64,000 bases of DNA from DASQDN01 sp963833675. Lineage in GTDB: Bacteria > Acidobacteriota > Terriglobia > Bryobacterales > Bryobacteraceae. Each line of letters opens with the position of its first letter. Within the stretch, counting starts at the first letter, position 1. The position numbers were made by a program, and so were the translations under genes. Where the stretch lies: contig CAWHYW010000016.1 in the NCBI GenBank assembly GCA_963833675.1, positions 248,001 through 312,000 of the forward strand. Direction: 5' to 3'. This document shows positions 28,077 to 39,535 of the stretch, piece by piece. The notes below the pieces were generated by a model. That model was not told where the DNA came from. It made no database searches and saw nothing but the letters and a program-made list of their open reading frames with translations.

Positions 28077-28429
28077 GAACTATCGTCCAGCTGCTCCCGC
28101 AAATTCTCCTGATTATCAAGATGCCACTCATTCACGATTGTGCCCTTCCACAGCGGAACATGAGTAAGATATGCCGCGCGGGCGATCACGTGTGTGGAAA
28201 CCGGTGATGTCAGCATTAAAAACGCGCCAATGCTTACCACCCGGACCATCGAAGACGGGTCGGCGAGTTGAATGGCAGCGCAGGCGAGCAGGCATCCAAG
28301 ACCGAGCGTGGTCGCTTTTGTGGCAGCCTGCATGCGCGTGAACAGGTCGGGCATCCGCAATACGCCGATCGCGGCCAACAGGACCAGACTCGCCCCGAAA
28401 ACTGCAAGCAAACCCGTCACCCACTCCAT
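28070..28429 (-). CDS. mrpG: Na+/H+ antiporter subunit MrpG (MnhG)
   Basis: The start MEWVTGLLAVFGASLVLLAA at 28429 is preferred over the longer open frame (to 28570), which would overlap mrpF. Three helices and GVLRMPDLFTRMQAATKATT are characteristic of MrpG, a small subunit of the hetero-oligomeric Mrp antiporter. The tail (about 30 residues, KGTIVNEWHLDNQENLRE) is hydrophilic and cytoplasmic. It is the last gene of the operon, two bases after mrpF, and touches the convergent GntR gene. Confidence 0.92.
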   Translation of the reverse strand: MEWVTGLLAVFGASLVLLAAIGVLRMPDLFTRMQAATKATTLGLGCLLACAAIQLADPSSMVRVVSIGAFLMLTSPVSTHVIARAAYLTHVPLWKGTIVNEWHLDNQENLREQLDDSSQ

Positions 28430-28431
28430 TG

Positions 28432-28698
28432 CTACCGGTTCTCCTTTTCGGTATATCGCGCATACGCGACTGTCCCAAGAAATCCAAGCAGAGCCATGAC
28501 TACCGCGGCGTCGAGAAACGCTCGTTCCCCGCTGGCCGCGGCGCCCAATACCATTAATCCGACTGCACAAACGCCAATCAAATCGAGCGCTACGACCCGG
28601 TCCGGAAGCGTCGGGCCATATAATACGCGAACAAAGGAAAGCAACAGAGCTACTGCGACCATAATCAATGCTGCGTAGAGCAGGGTTTCAGGATGCAT
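28432..28698 (-). CDS. mrpF: Na+/H+ antiporter subunit MrpF (MnhF)
   Basis: The ATG at 28698 gives an 88-aa protein with three helices: LLYAALIMVAVALLLSFVRV, then GPTLPDRVVALDLIG and VVMALLGFLGTVAYAR. The motif GPTLPDRVVALDL is diagnostic for MrpF, homologous to one-helix-bundle parts of complex I-related antiporters. It overlaps the end of mrpE by 11 bases, consistent with coupled translation. The upstream extension to 28737 lies inside mrpE and is not used. Confidence 0.92.
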   Translation of the reverse strand: MHPETLLYAALIMVAVALLLSFVRVLYGPTLPDRVVALDLIGVCAVGLMVLGAAASGERAFLDAAVVMALLGFLGTVAYARYTEKENR

Positions 28699-29185
28699 GC
28701 GAGGTTTCCTCCTTTTCGCCTCGAAGCTCGAGTACACGCCGCTCGAAGCCTTCCTTTATTTCGTGCTTTGCTTGCTCCGGAGTGACCATATTCATAACGT
28801 GCACATACATAACTCGCCGGTCCTCTGAAACGTCGAGAGCGACGCTTCCAGGAGTAATGTTGATCATCGCAGCGAGAAGCAGAATTTCCTGATCTGTTGT
28901 TACATCGAGCGGCAACTGTATGATGCCAGGCCGCATGTGAGGGTGAATGCTCACGACATCCATGGCGATTCGGAAGTTGGCGAGAACAATCTGCCAAAGC
29001 AGATAGCCAAGCAGACGGATTCCGCGCTCAAGCCGGCCCAGCTCTCCGGCGGGCAGCACACCACCTTTTGTAAGGATCAGAAGTACGATGCGGCCAAGCA
29101 CTCCTCCTGTAATCAGCCGCTCCAATGTGAGATGTCCATTCAACGCCACCCATGTCAGCGCGAGGAGCAGGTTCGCAAAGATCAT
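28688..29185 (-). CDS. mrpE: Na+/H+ antiporter subunit MrpE (MnhE)
   Basis: Starting at 29185 (MIFANLLLALTWVALNGHL, ATGA overlap with mrpD) the 165-aa product has N-terminal helices, then IVLANFRIAMDVVSIHPHMRPGI and INITPGSVALDVSEDRRVMYVHVM, the conserved MrpE cytoplasmic domain. MrpE is required for assembly or activity of the complex in other bacteria. The longer open frame to 29275 would run into mrpD and is rejected. Confidence 0.93.
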   Translation of the reverse strand: MIFANLLLALTWVALNGHLTLERLITGGVLGRIVLLILTKGGVLPAGELGRLERGIRLLGYLLWQIVLANFRIAMDVVSIHPHMRPGIIQLPLDVTTDQEILLLAAMINITPGSVALDVSEDRRVMYVHVMNMVTPEQAKHEIKEGFERRVLELRGEKEETSHAS

Positions 29186-30666
29186 GGGCGGGGTCCCGTT
29201 TTCAGCACGGCATCGATATAGATGCCGGGGTTGATTAGCTGCTCGGAGGCGCGCAATGAGAGTGAAAATAACCATTGCGCAGACACTGTAATGGCGAGTG
29301 TAATCGCGCTAAGACACACGATTGGAGCCAGCATCAAGCGACTCATGGAGGATTGATCCGGTTTCGGGGCAGGTTTCCAGAACGACTCATCCCAAAGACG
29401 AGCCATCGAAATCATCGTCAATACCCCCACGAACAAAATCAATGCCCCGGTCCAAAAAGCGCCAGCCTCAAAAGAGGCGCGCACCAGCGCCAGCTTTCCA
29501 ATGAATCCCGATAAGGGCGGTACGCCGGCGATCGAAAAGATAGGGATCATGACGATAACCGCCACGCCAGGGTAGTCGCGATAGAGGGAACCCAACATCT
29601 CAAAGGCGGTGGTCCGGCGGAGTCTCAAAAAGATGCCGCTCACGAGATACAAGTTGGTGATCACGAAAATATGGTGCAGAATGTAGAAAATCGATCCTGC
29701 CATTGCGGCCTGTGTCATGAGCGCGAGTCCCACGATGGTATACCCGAGATGACCGATTAGATTGAAGGACAGGACTCTCCGGAAGTCGCGCTGCGCCAGA
29801 GCTCCGATCAATCCAACGACCATCGTGCAACCGGCCTGAGCCAGCAGTAACATAAACAGCGCCTTCGGAGCGCCGTGGAAGAGCAGAGTGAATACCCGGA
29901 TCAGCGCGTAAACCCCAACCTTGGTCAGCAGCCCCGCGAATACAGCGCCCACAGCAGCGGGTGGCGTATGATAGGAGGCCGGCAGCCAGAAGAATAGTGG
30001 GAACAGGGCGGCCTTCACACCGAAGGCGACGAGAAATAGCATCGCCAGAACTAGTTCGAAGGTCGTAATTTCGCGATTCCTGAACACAGAAGCAAGGTCG
30101 GCCATGTTCAGCGTTCCAGTGCCTCCGTACAGCAATCCAAGCGCGGTCAGAAATAGCGAAGAAGCGATCAGGTTCAGCGTTACGTATTTGAAAGCAGCTT
30201 CGATTTGAGCTCTCGTGCGATGTAGGGCCATCAGGACGAAGGACGCCACCAACATCACCTCAAACCAGACGTAGAGGTTGAAAAGATCGCCCGTCAGGAA
30301 TGCGCCGCATACGCCCATCAGCAAAACGTGCAGCAGTCCGTGATATCCGGAAGCTTCGCGCCTGGGGTCCACACCGGCAAAAGAGGTTGCGGTGATCGCG
30401 ATGCCTATCGAGCCTGTGGCAACTACCAGCATCGCGGCGAACAGGTCTGCAACCAGCGTAATCCCAAACGGGGCGGGCCAGCCTCCTGCTTGTAGCACCT
30501 GGATGCCGTTTTGCTCAACACGCAAGAACACAGCGATTGCAGCCGAGCCTTGGAGAATAGAGCCAAAAAACGATATCCAGCGCTGCAGTAAAGGACGGCG
30601 CGGCGCTAACAGCAGTATGGCCGCCGTGAACATTGGAATTGCAATCGGAAGGACGAGAAGGTTCAC
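29182..30666 (-). CDS. mrpD: Na+/H+ antiporter subunit MrpD (MnhD)
   Basis: A 494-aa polytopic protein of the NADH dehydrogenase ND2/4/5 family. The conserved helix block reads FEVMLVASFVLMALHR with the key Glu, followed by FGVKAALFPLFFWLPASYHTPP with the conserved Lys, and LLTKVGVYALIRVF with a second Lys; these residues form the proton path in complex I-like antiporters. About 14 membrane helices. It is one of the two large ion-translocating subunits of the Mrp complex. The start overlaps the stop of mrpC by four bases. Confidence 0.95.
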   Translation of the reverse strand: MNLLVLPIAIPMFTAAILLLAPRRPLLQRWISFFGSILQGSAAIAVFLRVEQNGIQVLQAGGWPAPFGITLVADLFAAMLVVATGSIGIAITATSFAGVDPRREASGYHGLLHVLLMGVCGAFLTGDLFNLYVWFEVMLVASFVLMALHRTRAQIEAAFKYVTLNLIASSLFLTALGLLYGGTGTLNMADLASVFRNREITTFELVLAMLFLVAFGVKAALFPLFFWLPASYHTPPAAVGAVFAGLLTKVGVYALIRVFTLLFHGAPKALFMLLLAQAGCTMVVGLIGALAQRDFRRVLSFNLIGHLGYTIVGLALMTQAAMAGSIFYILHHIFVITNLYLVSGIFLRLRRTTAFEMLGSLYRDYPGVAVIVMIPIFSIAGVPPLSGFIGKLALVRASFEAGAFWTGALILFVGVLTMISMARLWDESFWKPAPKPDQSSMSRLMLAPIVCLSAITLAITVSAQWLFSLSLRASEQLINPGIYIDAVLKTGPRP

Positions 30667-31007
30667 TCGCCACTCCCGATCTCGTCAATGTCGTCCGAAC
30701 CCGTGCTCATGTGAACACGATGTGCAAGTACAAGTGAAAAGGCGAGTACGCCAAATCCGATAACGATGGCCGTTAGAACAAGCGATTGCGGGACCGGATC
30801 GGCAAATGGTTTCATCAGAGCGTGGGCGCCCTCGGGAACAATCGGCGCCCGAGCGCGCGTCAGTCCTCCCGCGGTAAATATCAGAAGATTCGTGCCATTA
30901 CTGAGTAGTCCAAGGCCAATGATCAATTGGGCGAGTCTGCGCCGCAGCATTAGATAAAAGCCTGTGCCGTAGAGCACGCCGGCGGTAAGCGCAAGCATCA
31001 AATCCAT
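30663..31007 (-). CDS. mrpC: Na+/H+ antiporter subunit MrpC (MnhC)
   Basis: A 114-aa NuoK homologue with three helices: LALTAGVLYGTGFYLMLRR, LAQLIIGLGLLSNGTNLLIF and LVLTAIVIGFGVLAFSLVL. The phrase LLSNGTNLLIF and the DPVPQSLVLTAIVI end are family hallmarks. It has a short acidic cytoplasmic tail (GSDDIDEIGSGE). It sits between mrpB (5 bases upstream) and mrpD (overlap of four bases). Confidence 0.95.
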   Translation of the reverse strand: MDLMLALTAGVLYGTGFYLMLRRRLAQLIIGLGLLSNGTNLLIFTAGGLTRARAPIVPEGAHALMKPFADPVPQSLVLTAIVIGFGVLAFSLVLAHRVHMSTGSDDIDEIGSGE

Positions 31008-31011
31008 GGCC

Positions 31012-31403
31012 TTACTCCTCCACCAAAGTAAAGGTCATTGTTGTCACCACTCCGATCACAACCAGGAAAACCCCGATATCGAATACCGTTGGCGTGCCGA
31101 TTCCGAGGCCGGAATTCAGCCACAGAGACTTCAAAAACGACTCGCCGAGCACAAGGGGGAGCAGTCCGCTGCCCAGGGAAAGCAAAAGTCCGGATCCGAT
31201 CAAGCGCGAAGGATCCACAAGCAAAGCTCGTCTCGCCGCGGTTACTCCGAATGCGAAGGAATGCAGAGCGTATGCTGCCGCCACAACGAGTCCGCCGGCG
31301 AAGCCACCTCCGGGCGCATTATGTCCGCGTAGCAGTAGAAATAAACCGTACAGCAGCAGTAACGGCATCAACACGCGAGTCGCAGTTCGGAGAATCAGCG
31401 AGG

Positions 31404-31407
<4 letters not shown>
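31012..31407 (-). CDS. mrpB: Na+/H+ antiporter subunit MrpB (MnhB)
   Basis: A 131-aa protein with four helices including TRVLMPLLLLYGLFLLLRGH and the signature GHNAPGGGFAGGLVVAAAYAL, then PTVFDIGVFLVVIGVVTTM, typical of MrpB. Its start overlaps the mrpA stop (ATGA). It is a separate polypeptide here although mrpA itself also ends with an MrpB-related domain, the usual arrangement in seven-gene Mrp operons. Confidence 0.95.
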
Positions 31408-33686
<2,279 letters not shown>

Positions 33687-33805
33687 TCTGGCCCTTACGC
33701 TAACTTGTGAAACCTATAGGCATCATTCGTTTCATTGTCCTATTGCAAACACAACAACACTCAACTAGCTGTGAGGCGCGTCCGTTGTTGCAAAATTGAT
33801 TGGGA

Positions 33806-34687
33806 ATGAACTCGACTAGACGGAACTTCGGAATCTCTCGTCGGACGTTGTTGTCATCCATGGCCGCGGTTGCCAAACCAGGTCAGGCGCAGAGCAGAAA
33901 CTGGAGAATCTGGGATCTGCATTGTCATCTGAATGGCTTCGACGGCGACACGCCGTCCGCCAAAGCTGCTGAGATACTGCGGTTCGCGGATCGCATGGGA
34001 GTGGAGCGCTTGTGCGTGTTTATGGGCTATCCGTTTTCCTACAATCCTGTCCCGGACGACCTGCGTGCTCAAAACAACCAGGTTCTCGAAGCGCTTCGGG
34101 TAGGTCGTGAACGGATGCTCGGGTTCGCCTACCTAAACCCGAATCACCTTGACTTCAGCCTCGCCGAGCTGGACCGCTGCGTGCGAGATGGTCCTATGGT
34201 TGGAGTGAAGCTGTGGGTGGCGAAACGCGCGTCCGCAAGAGAGTTGGACGATATCGTTGAACGCGCCTCCGCTCTGAAGGCGGCTATCTTTCAGCATGCG
34301 TGGTTCAAGGTCGGAGGTAATTTGGCAGGGGAATCCACACCTCTCGATGTTGCCGAGTTGGCGCGGCGTCATCCCTCAGCCAAAATCATCTGCGGCCACA
34401 CTGGAGGCGAATGGGAGAGTGGGATTCGCGCCGTTCGCGGGCTATCGAACGTGATGGTGGATACGGCGGGCTCAGATCCTACATCCGGATTTGTAGAGAT
34501 GGCGGTTCGCGAGGTGGGCGCGAAACGAATTCTCTATGGAAGTGATATTGGCGGTCGAAGCTTTGGTTCACAGCTCGCGAAAGTCATGGGCGCAGATCTC
34601 ACAGACGACGAACGGGCGCTCATCTGCGGAGATAATCTCAGACGGCTGCTGAAACCCATTCTCGAGGCAAAGGGAGTTCGCCCTTGA
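33806..34687 (+). CDS. Secreted metal-dependent amidohydrolase (PF04909 type)
   Basis: The N-terminus MNSTRRNFGISRRTLLSSMA contains a twin-arginine motif, so export by Tat is likely. The TIM-barrel core begins WRIWDLHCHLNGFDGD (HxH metal site), followed by FQHAWFKVGG, KIICGHTGGEWE (metal/catalytic His) and RILYGSDIGGRSFG (catalytic Asp). The family hydrolyses amide, lactone or decarboxylates 2-keto acids. The ATG at 33806 is used; a TTG two codons earlier is an alternative. Its stop overlaps the TTG start of a second, related amidohydrolase, suggesting they form a heteromer or act in sequence. First gene of the 33.8-42.7 kb operon. Confidence 0.8.
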   Translation: MNSTRRNFGISRRTLLSSMAAVAKPGQAQSRNWRIWDLHCHLNGFDGDTPSAKAAEILRFADRMGVERLCVFMGYPFSYNPVPDDLRAQNNQVLEALRVGRERMLGFAYLNPNHLDFSLAELDRCVRDGPMVGVKLWVAKRASARELDDIVERASALKAAIFQHAWFKVGGNLAGESTPLDVAELARRHPSAKIICGHTGGEWESGIRAVRGLSNVMVDTAGSDPTSGFVEMAVREVGAKRILYGSDIGGRSFGSQLAKVMGADLTDDERALICGDNLRRLLKPILEAKGVRP

Positions 34688-35427
34688 TCGACGTTAGCGT
34701 CAACCTTTCGCGCTGGCCGTTCCGCCGACTTATGGGGGATGATATGGGCGGACTTGTTGCCCTGCTTCGCCAGCGAGGTGTGACGGAGGCGTGGGCCGGC
34801 AGCTTCGATGGCTTGCTCCATCGCGATATAAGCGCCGTGAACGCGCGATTGGCGGAGGATTGCAACGAACACCGCGGATTCTTCGTGCCATTTGGGTCGG
34901 TCAATCCACAACTCCCGGATTGGCAGGAGGACCTCCGGAGAATCCAGGAGGCGCATAAAATGCCGGGCATCAGATTACATCCCAACTATCACGGCTACAA
35001 GTTGAGTGATCCTGTCACAATCGATTTGCTGTCGGCGGCTACCCGGCGGGGCTTAGCTGTTCAGATCGTGTTGGCAATGGAAGACGATCGCACGCAACAC
35101 CGGTTGATGCGGGTTGCGCCCGTTGATCCTACTCCCATTCAGAACTTGGTCGGCGGCATCAAAGGGATCAGACTCATGCTACTCAACTCGAGCAACAATA
35201 CGTCTGTTCCCCGTAATGTGTACTTCGATTTCGCGATGCGTGAGGGACCTTACGCCGTTGTGCGAGCTATTGCGAGCGCCGGACCGGACCGGGTCGTATT
35301 TGGTTCCCATTCACCGCTCTTCTACTTGGAATCGGCGGCGTTCAAAGTGAAGGAGGCTGGTTTAGACGAAACTCAGGTGAGAGCGATCTGCGAAACGAAC
35401 CCACGATCTTTCTTGAAAAAGACATAG
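34684..35427 (+). CDS. Second amidohydrolase-like TIM-barrel protein
   Basis: A 247-aa product starting TTG at 34684 (TTGA overlap with the upstream stop). The barrel is related to the preceding gene: MIDVSVNLSRWPFRRLMG at the position of the HxH strand, MPGIRLHPNYHGYKLSD, and DRVVFGSHSPLFYLESA at the catalytic Asp strand. The first metal motif reads V-N-L instead of H-x-H and the final motif has GSHSP in place of GSD, so classical metal binding is probably lost or altered; it may be a non-catalytic partner subunit. No signal peptide is visible, unlike its neighbour. Confidence 0.7.
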   Translation: MIDVSVNLSRWPFRRLMGDDMGGLVALLRQRGVTEAWAGSFDGLLHRDISAVNARLAEDCNEHRGFFVPFGSVNPQLPDWQEDLRRIQEAHKMPGIRLHPNYHGYKLSDPVTIDLLSAATRRGLAVQIVLAMEDDRTQHRLMRVAPVDPTPIQNLVGGIKGIRLMLLNSSNNTSVPRNVYFDFAMREGPYAVVRAIASAGPDRVVFGSHSPLFYLESAAFKVKEAGLDETQVRAICETNPRSFLKKT

Positions 35428-35472
35428 AGCGGTTCCTATTTCTTGATTGCTCCACATCGGCGTTATAGACTT

Positions 35473-36298
35473 ATGCCGATGCGATCCAAGCGAACCGAAT
35501 TCATAAAAGTTCTTCCGGTTGCGGCAATTCTGCCTTTACTGTTGATGAACAAAGCTCAATCCGCCGATCCGGAACCGGCGGTGGCGCCAACGAAGAAAAT
35601 CGCGCTCTTTAACGGGCGGAATCTCGACGGCTGGTATACGTGGTTGCGGGAAGACAAGTACGAAGATCCCAAGAAGGTGTTCACGCGTGGTGAACGGGGC
35701 CATTCGCATTTCCGGCGAGGAATGGGGCGGACTCGCGACCAAACAGATGTACCGCGACTATCACCTGGTCGTCGAGTGGAAGTGGGGCGGCCCAGCGCAT
35801 GGCGCGCGGAAGAAGAAAGCGCGAGACAGCGGAATTCTAGTCCATGGCGCCGGGGAAGACGGAGCTTATTCGAATACCTGGTTGGAATCGATAGAATCGC
35901 AGATTATCGAAGGCGGCTGCGGCGACTTCATCATGGTGGGCGGCAAAAATAGACCATCTCTGACGGCGGAAGTTCGCGAGGGCGAGAACAAACAAGTCTA
36001 TTGGCAAGAGGGCGGAAAGTCGGTGACCCTCGACCGTGGCCGCTTCAATTGGTACGGGCGCGATCCGGATTGGAAGGACGAGATTGGCTTCAGGGGAAAG
36101 CAGGATCTCGAAAAACCTACGGGTGAGTGGAATCGGCAGGAAGTGATTTGCGATCGCGACACGATCAAAAACATTGTCAATGGAAAAGTCGTAAACTATG
36201 GAACCAAATCATCGCATACGTTCGGGAAAATTCAGTTGCAATCGGAAGGCGCTGAGATATGGATTCGCAAGGTCGAGTTGCTGCCGTTGAAGCATTAA
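35473..36298 (+). CDS. DUF1080 (3-keto-disaccharide hydrolase-like) secreted protein (one frameshift)
   Basis: After a signal peptide (MRSKRTEFIKVLPVAAILPL region), IALFNGRNLDGWYTW is the standard opening of the DUF1080 jelly-roll domain. The frame breaks at KKVFT near 35687; removal of one base of ACGCG continues as VVNGAIRISGEEWGG, then YHLVVEWKWGGP, DSGILVHGAGEDGA, WNRQEVICDRDTIKNIVNGK and IQLQSEGAEIWIRKVELLP, all typical. About 274 aa after repair. Members bind or cleave carbohydrate derivatives such as 3-keto-glycosides, often next to oxidoreductases. It lies 45 bases after the amidohydrolase pair and 55 bases before a TonB receptor. Confidence 0.82.
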
Positions 36299-36353
36299 CC
36301 GAAATCTGCCAAGTCCACATAGGCTTGTTACCGGAAATTATAGGGGTTATCCA

Positions 36354-39300
36354 ATGCTACTTCGGTTATTCATAACTTTCAGTTTGTTTGTTGCTTGTGC
36401 AACCGCACAGGTGACGCTCTCCACCATTCGAGGCACGGTGTCCGACCAAACGGGAGCCGTGATGGCAAACGCGCAGATCGCTCTCACGGAGGTTCAAACG
36501 AATCAGCTCCGATCTGTGACGAGTAATGAAAATGGGGATTTCGAGATTCCCGACCTGCGTCCCGGAACGTATCGCTTAGTCGCCACCGCGCCAGGATTTA
36601 AGAATTTCGTGGCTGACAACATTGTTCTCGCAGGTAACGAGGTGCGGCGTGTCAACGTTGCGATGGAGATCGGTTCGGCGAACACTGAAGTGTCGGTCAG
36701 CGCCGGGCGCGGCGGTGATTTCAACGGATTCCTCCAAAATCCTGACTACGATCAGCGGCAGCAAGTACGCCGATGTGCCATGGGTGGGCGCCGAGGCGAC
36801 CCTCGACCCCAGCCTGATCATCACGACGGCCCCTATGATCAACCAGACGAACGGTGTGTGGAGCTCGCAGTGGGCGGGCCAGAACTCGCGACAGGTTCAG
36901 GAAGGGCAGGACGGGCACACGAACGACAATGCCGTAAATCAATTGAACGACATCCTGGACGTGGAAGAAGTCACCATCGTCGCCGTGAACAACACCGCGG
37001 AGTTCTCGCGTGTCGGATACATGAACATGGTCACCAAATCCGGTACAAATCAGTTTCACGGACGCGCCCTCTATTGGCATCAGAATTCGGCCGTCGGAGC
37101 GAGAAGTTTCTTCGAGACTACAAAAGCGAAAACGCTCATTCACACCAGCAGCGTTGGGATCTCCGGACCGATCATCAAGAATAAGCTCTTCTTCTATGCT
37201 TCCGCCAATATTCTAAAAGTTCCAAGCAAACAGTTTTATCTGCAAAGCGTGCCCACAGAAAGGATGCGAGGCGGGCGATTTCTCTCAGTTGCTTTCCGGC
37301 GCAAAGCCGGTGATCATCAACGATCCAACTACGGGCCAGCCGTTTCCGGGAAACATAATACCTGCGAACAGAATCAGCGATGTTTCTTTAAAACGAATCA
37401 GAACTATCTGCCTGCTCCAAATCGGGGGAGTCCAGATAGCCTGAGTAACAATTACGGCTTCACATTTCCCGTTTCCGACGGACTACTCACTTCGAAAAGA
37501 TTTCACGCAACGCATCGATTATCAGTTGAGCGCCAATAACCGTTTGATGGGCCGCGTGATCGAGAACTGGGGGCTATACGTCCTGCCCCGGAATTACCCT
37601 GCATTCGCCTGGACACGGGTGCGCTTCAATATCCACACCGTGGTAGAAGATACGCACATCTTCTCTCCGAGCTTGGTGAATACCTTCCGTGTCGGTTTTT
37701 ACAAAGAGAAATACACCGACGGAGATCCGCTGTATGGAGTAACCCCGTTCAAGGGAGACGCAGCTGTTGCCACACTCGGATTGCAAGGCGTGAATCCGAA
37801 CGGTTATAGCGCGCAAGGCTTCCCGAGAATGGATATCGCGGGCTATCCGACTTTGTACACGACTCCCGGAGGTATCGGACTTGATGATCACGACTGGGGA
37901 TATGCGGACACTCTGACATGGTCGCGCGGCCGCCACACGCTAAAGTTTGGCGGTGAGTACAAGCCCCAATCCAGATTTCAGGGCAACATACCGGAAGGAA
38001 CCTACGGCTCTTTCAACTTCAATGGAACGTTGACCGGCTACGGCTACTCCGACTTTCTACTCGGATTGCCTTTCCAAAGCACGCGTCTCGATCCGCTCAC
38101 GAATCGAACCACTCGCGACAATGAACTCGGCATCTTCATAACCGACTCTTTCAAGGCGACCTCCAGGTTAACGCTCGACCTGGGCCTGCGTTGGGATCGC
38201 TTCGGTTCGCCTCGATACGAAGACGGTCTCATGTACAACTGGGACCCGGTCAGCGGAAACGTCATCATCCCTTCGGAGGCGCAAGGCGCAGTAAGGCCGT
38301 TGTACCCGAAAAACATTAACTTAGTAACTGGCGACGTATACATGAGCCCTAAGACTGTCTAACTTCGTGCCTCGTATCGGCGCCGCTTACAGGCTGACAG
38401 ATAAAACCGTTATTCGCGGCGGATATGGGATTTTCAACGAGACATTGGGTCGCTACGCTCGAATTCAGGGCGGCGGGCCGTTTCAGATCAGCGAAACATA
38501 TCTGAACACCGTAGCCAACGGAGTTCCGCTGTTTTCATTCCCAAATCCATTTCCCTCCTCCCTCACGAGCGCGAACGTACCCTCGCAAAGTGTAACCGGC
38601 TATCCCCTTAACCCCGATAACGGAAAGATCCACCAATTCAACGTGACCATTGAGCAGCAGTTCAAAGATATGGGCTTCAGACTTTCCTATGTCGGTTCGA
38701 GAAACGTTGGGATGAACTATGCGATTAGCGTCAATAAGCCGCAGCCGAGCCTGATCCCATTCACGGCGGCGCGTCGGCCATTCCCGCAGATTGTGAATGG
38801 GACTTACTACCGCAATGATGGCGAGCAGAAATTCAACGCAATGACTTTCGAGGTGCAGCGCAAAGCAGGGCAGGTGACCTTCGATGCGCACTGGACCTGG
38901 TCATCGAATTACGACAACACTTTGAATCTCGAAAATCCGTATGCTCCCCGAACCTGGGGGCGCGATCCGTACACACCGCGGCATCGCGTTGTGTTGAACG
39001 CGGTTTGGCAAATTCCTGTCGGCAAAGGCCAGCAATTCTTGTCCTCAGCGCCTGCTCTCGTCAATGGTGTACTGGGCGGATGGCAGTTGTACTGGATCGG
39101 TTATCTCGAAACAGGTCACTATTTCTCTCCGACGTTTTCCGGCTCTGATCCTTCCAACACGAACACTTCGGGCGGACTGCCCGACCGGGTTTGCAACGGC
39201 AATCTCCCCTCAAGCGAGCGGGACGTGAATCATTGGTTCGACGCATCCTGTTTCGCAGTCCCGCCTGCAGGAAGATTCGGCAATTCGGGCGCGAACGTCC

Positions 39301-39530
39301 TGGAAGGGCCCGGATACAACATGCAGAACATCTCCATCTCAAAGAGCTTCGCTATCACTGAGCGATTCCGCTTTGCGATCACCGCCGCAGCCGCGAACGC
39401 TTTCAATCACCCGAACTTTGCACCGCCTGCGGCTAACATTTCTTCGCCGGGCACGGTTGGCGTCGTTAGTAGCCTGGTAGAAGGCGGAACGGCGCGGCAC
39501 ATCGAATTTCGCGGACGATTGGACTTCTGA
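36354..39530 (+). CDS. Oar-type TonB-dependent receptor (about five frameshifts)
   Basis: About 1058 aa when repaired. A signal peptide (MLLRLFITFSLFVACATA) precedes a carboxypeptidase-regulatory-like domain (STIRGTVSDQTGAVMANAQI, NGDFEIPDLRPGTYRL). A plug-like section follows (NAVNQLNDILDVEEVTIVAV, GYMNMVTKSGTNQFHGRALY), then the outer-membrane barrel with HTLKFGGEYKPQSR, DFLLGLPFQSTR, FKATSRLTLDLGLRWDRFG and VIRGGYGIFNETLG, ending in HIEFRGRLDF with the terminal Phe of barrel proteins. Indels lie near 36705, 37270, 37395, 37470 and 38360. Transports a large substrate across the outer membrane using TonB. It lies six bases before the CxxCH heme protein. Confidence 0.85.
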
Positions 39531-39535
39531 GCATT

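Noticed and set aside
36354..39530. Multiple short genes in place of a TonB receptor
   Set aside because: Consecutive frames encode successive parts of one Oar-type receptor from signal peptide to terminal Phe.
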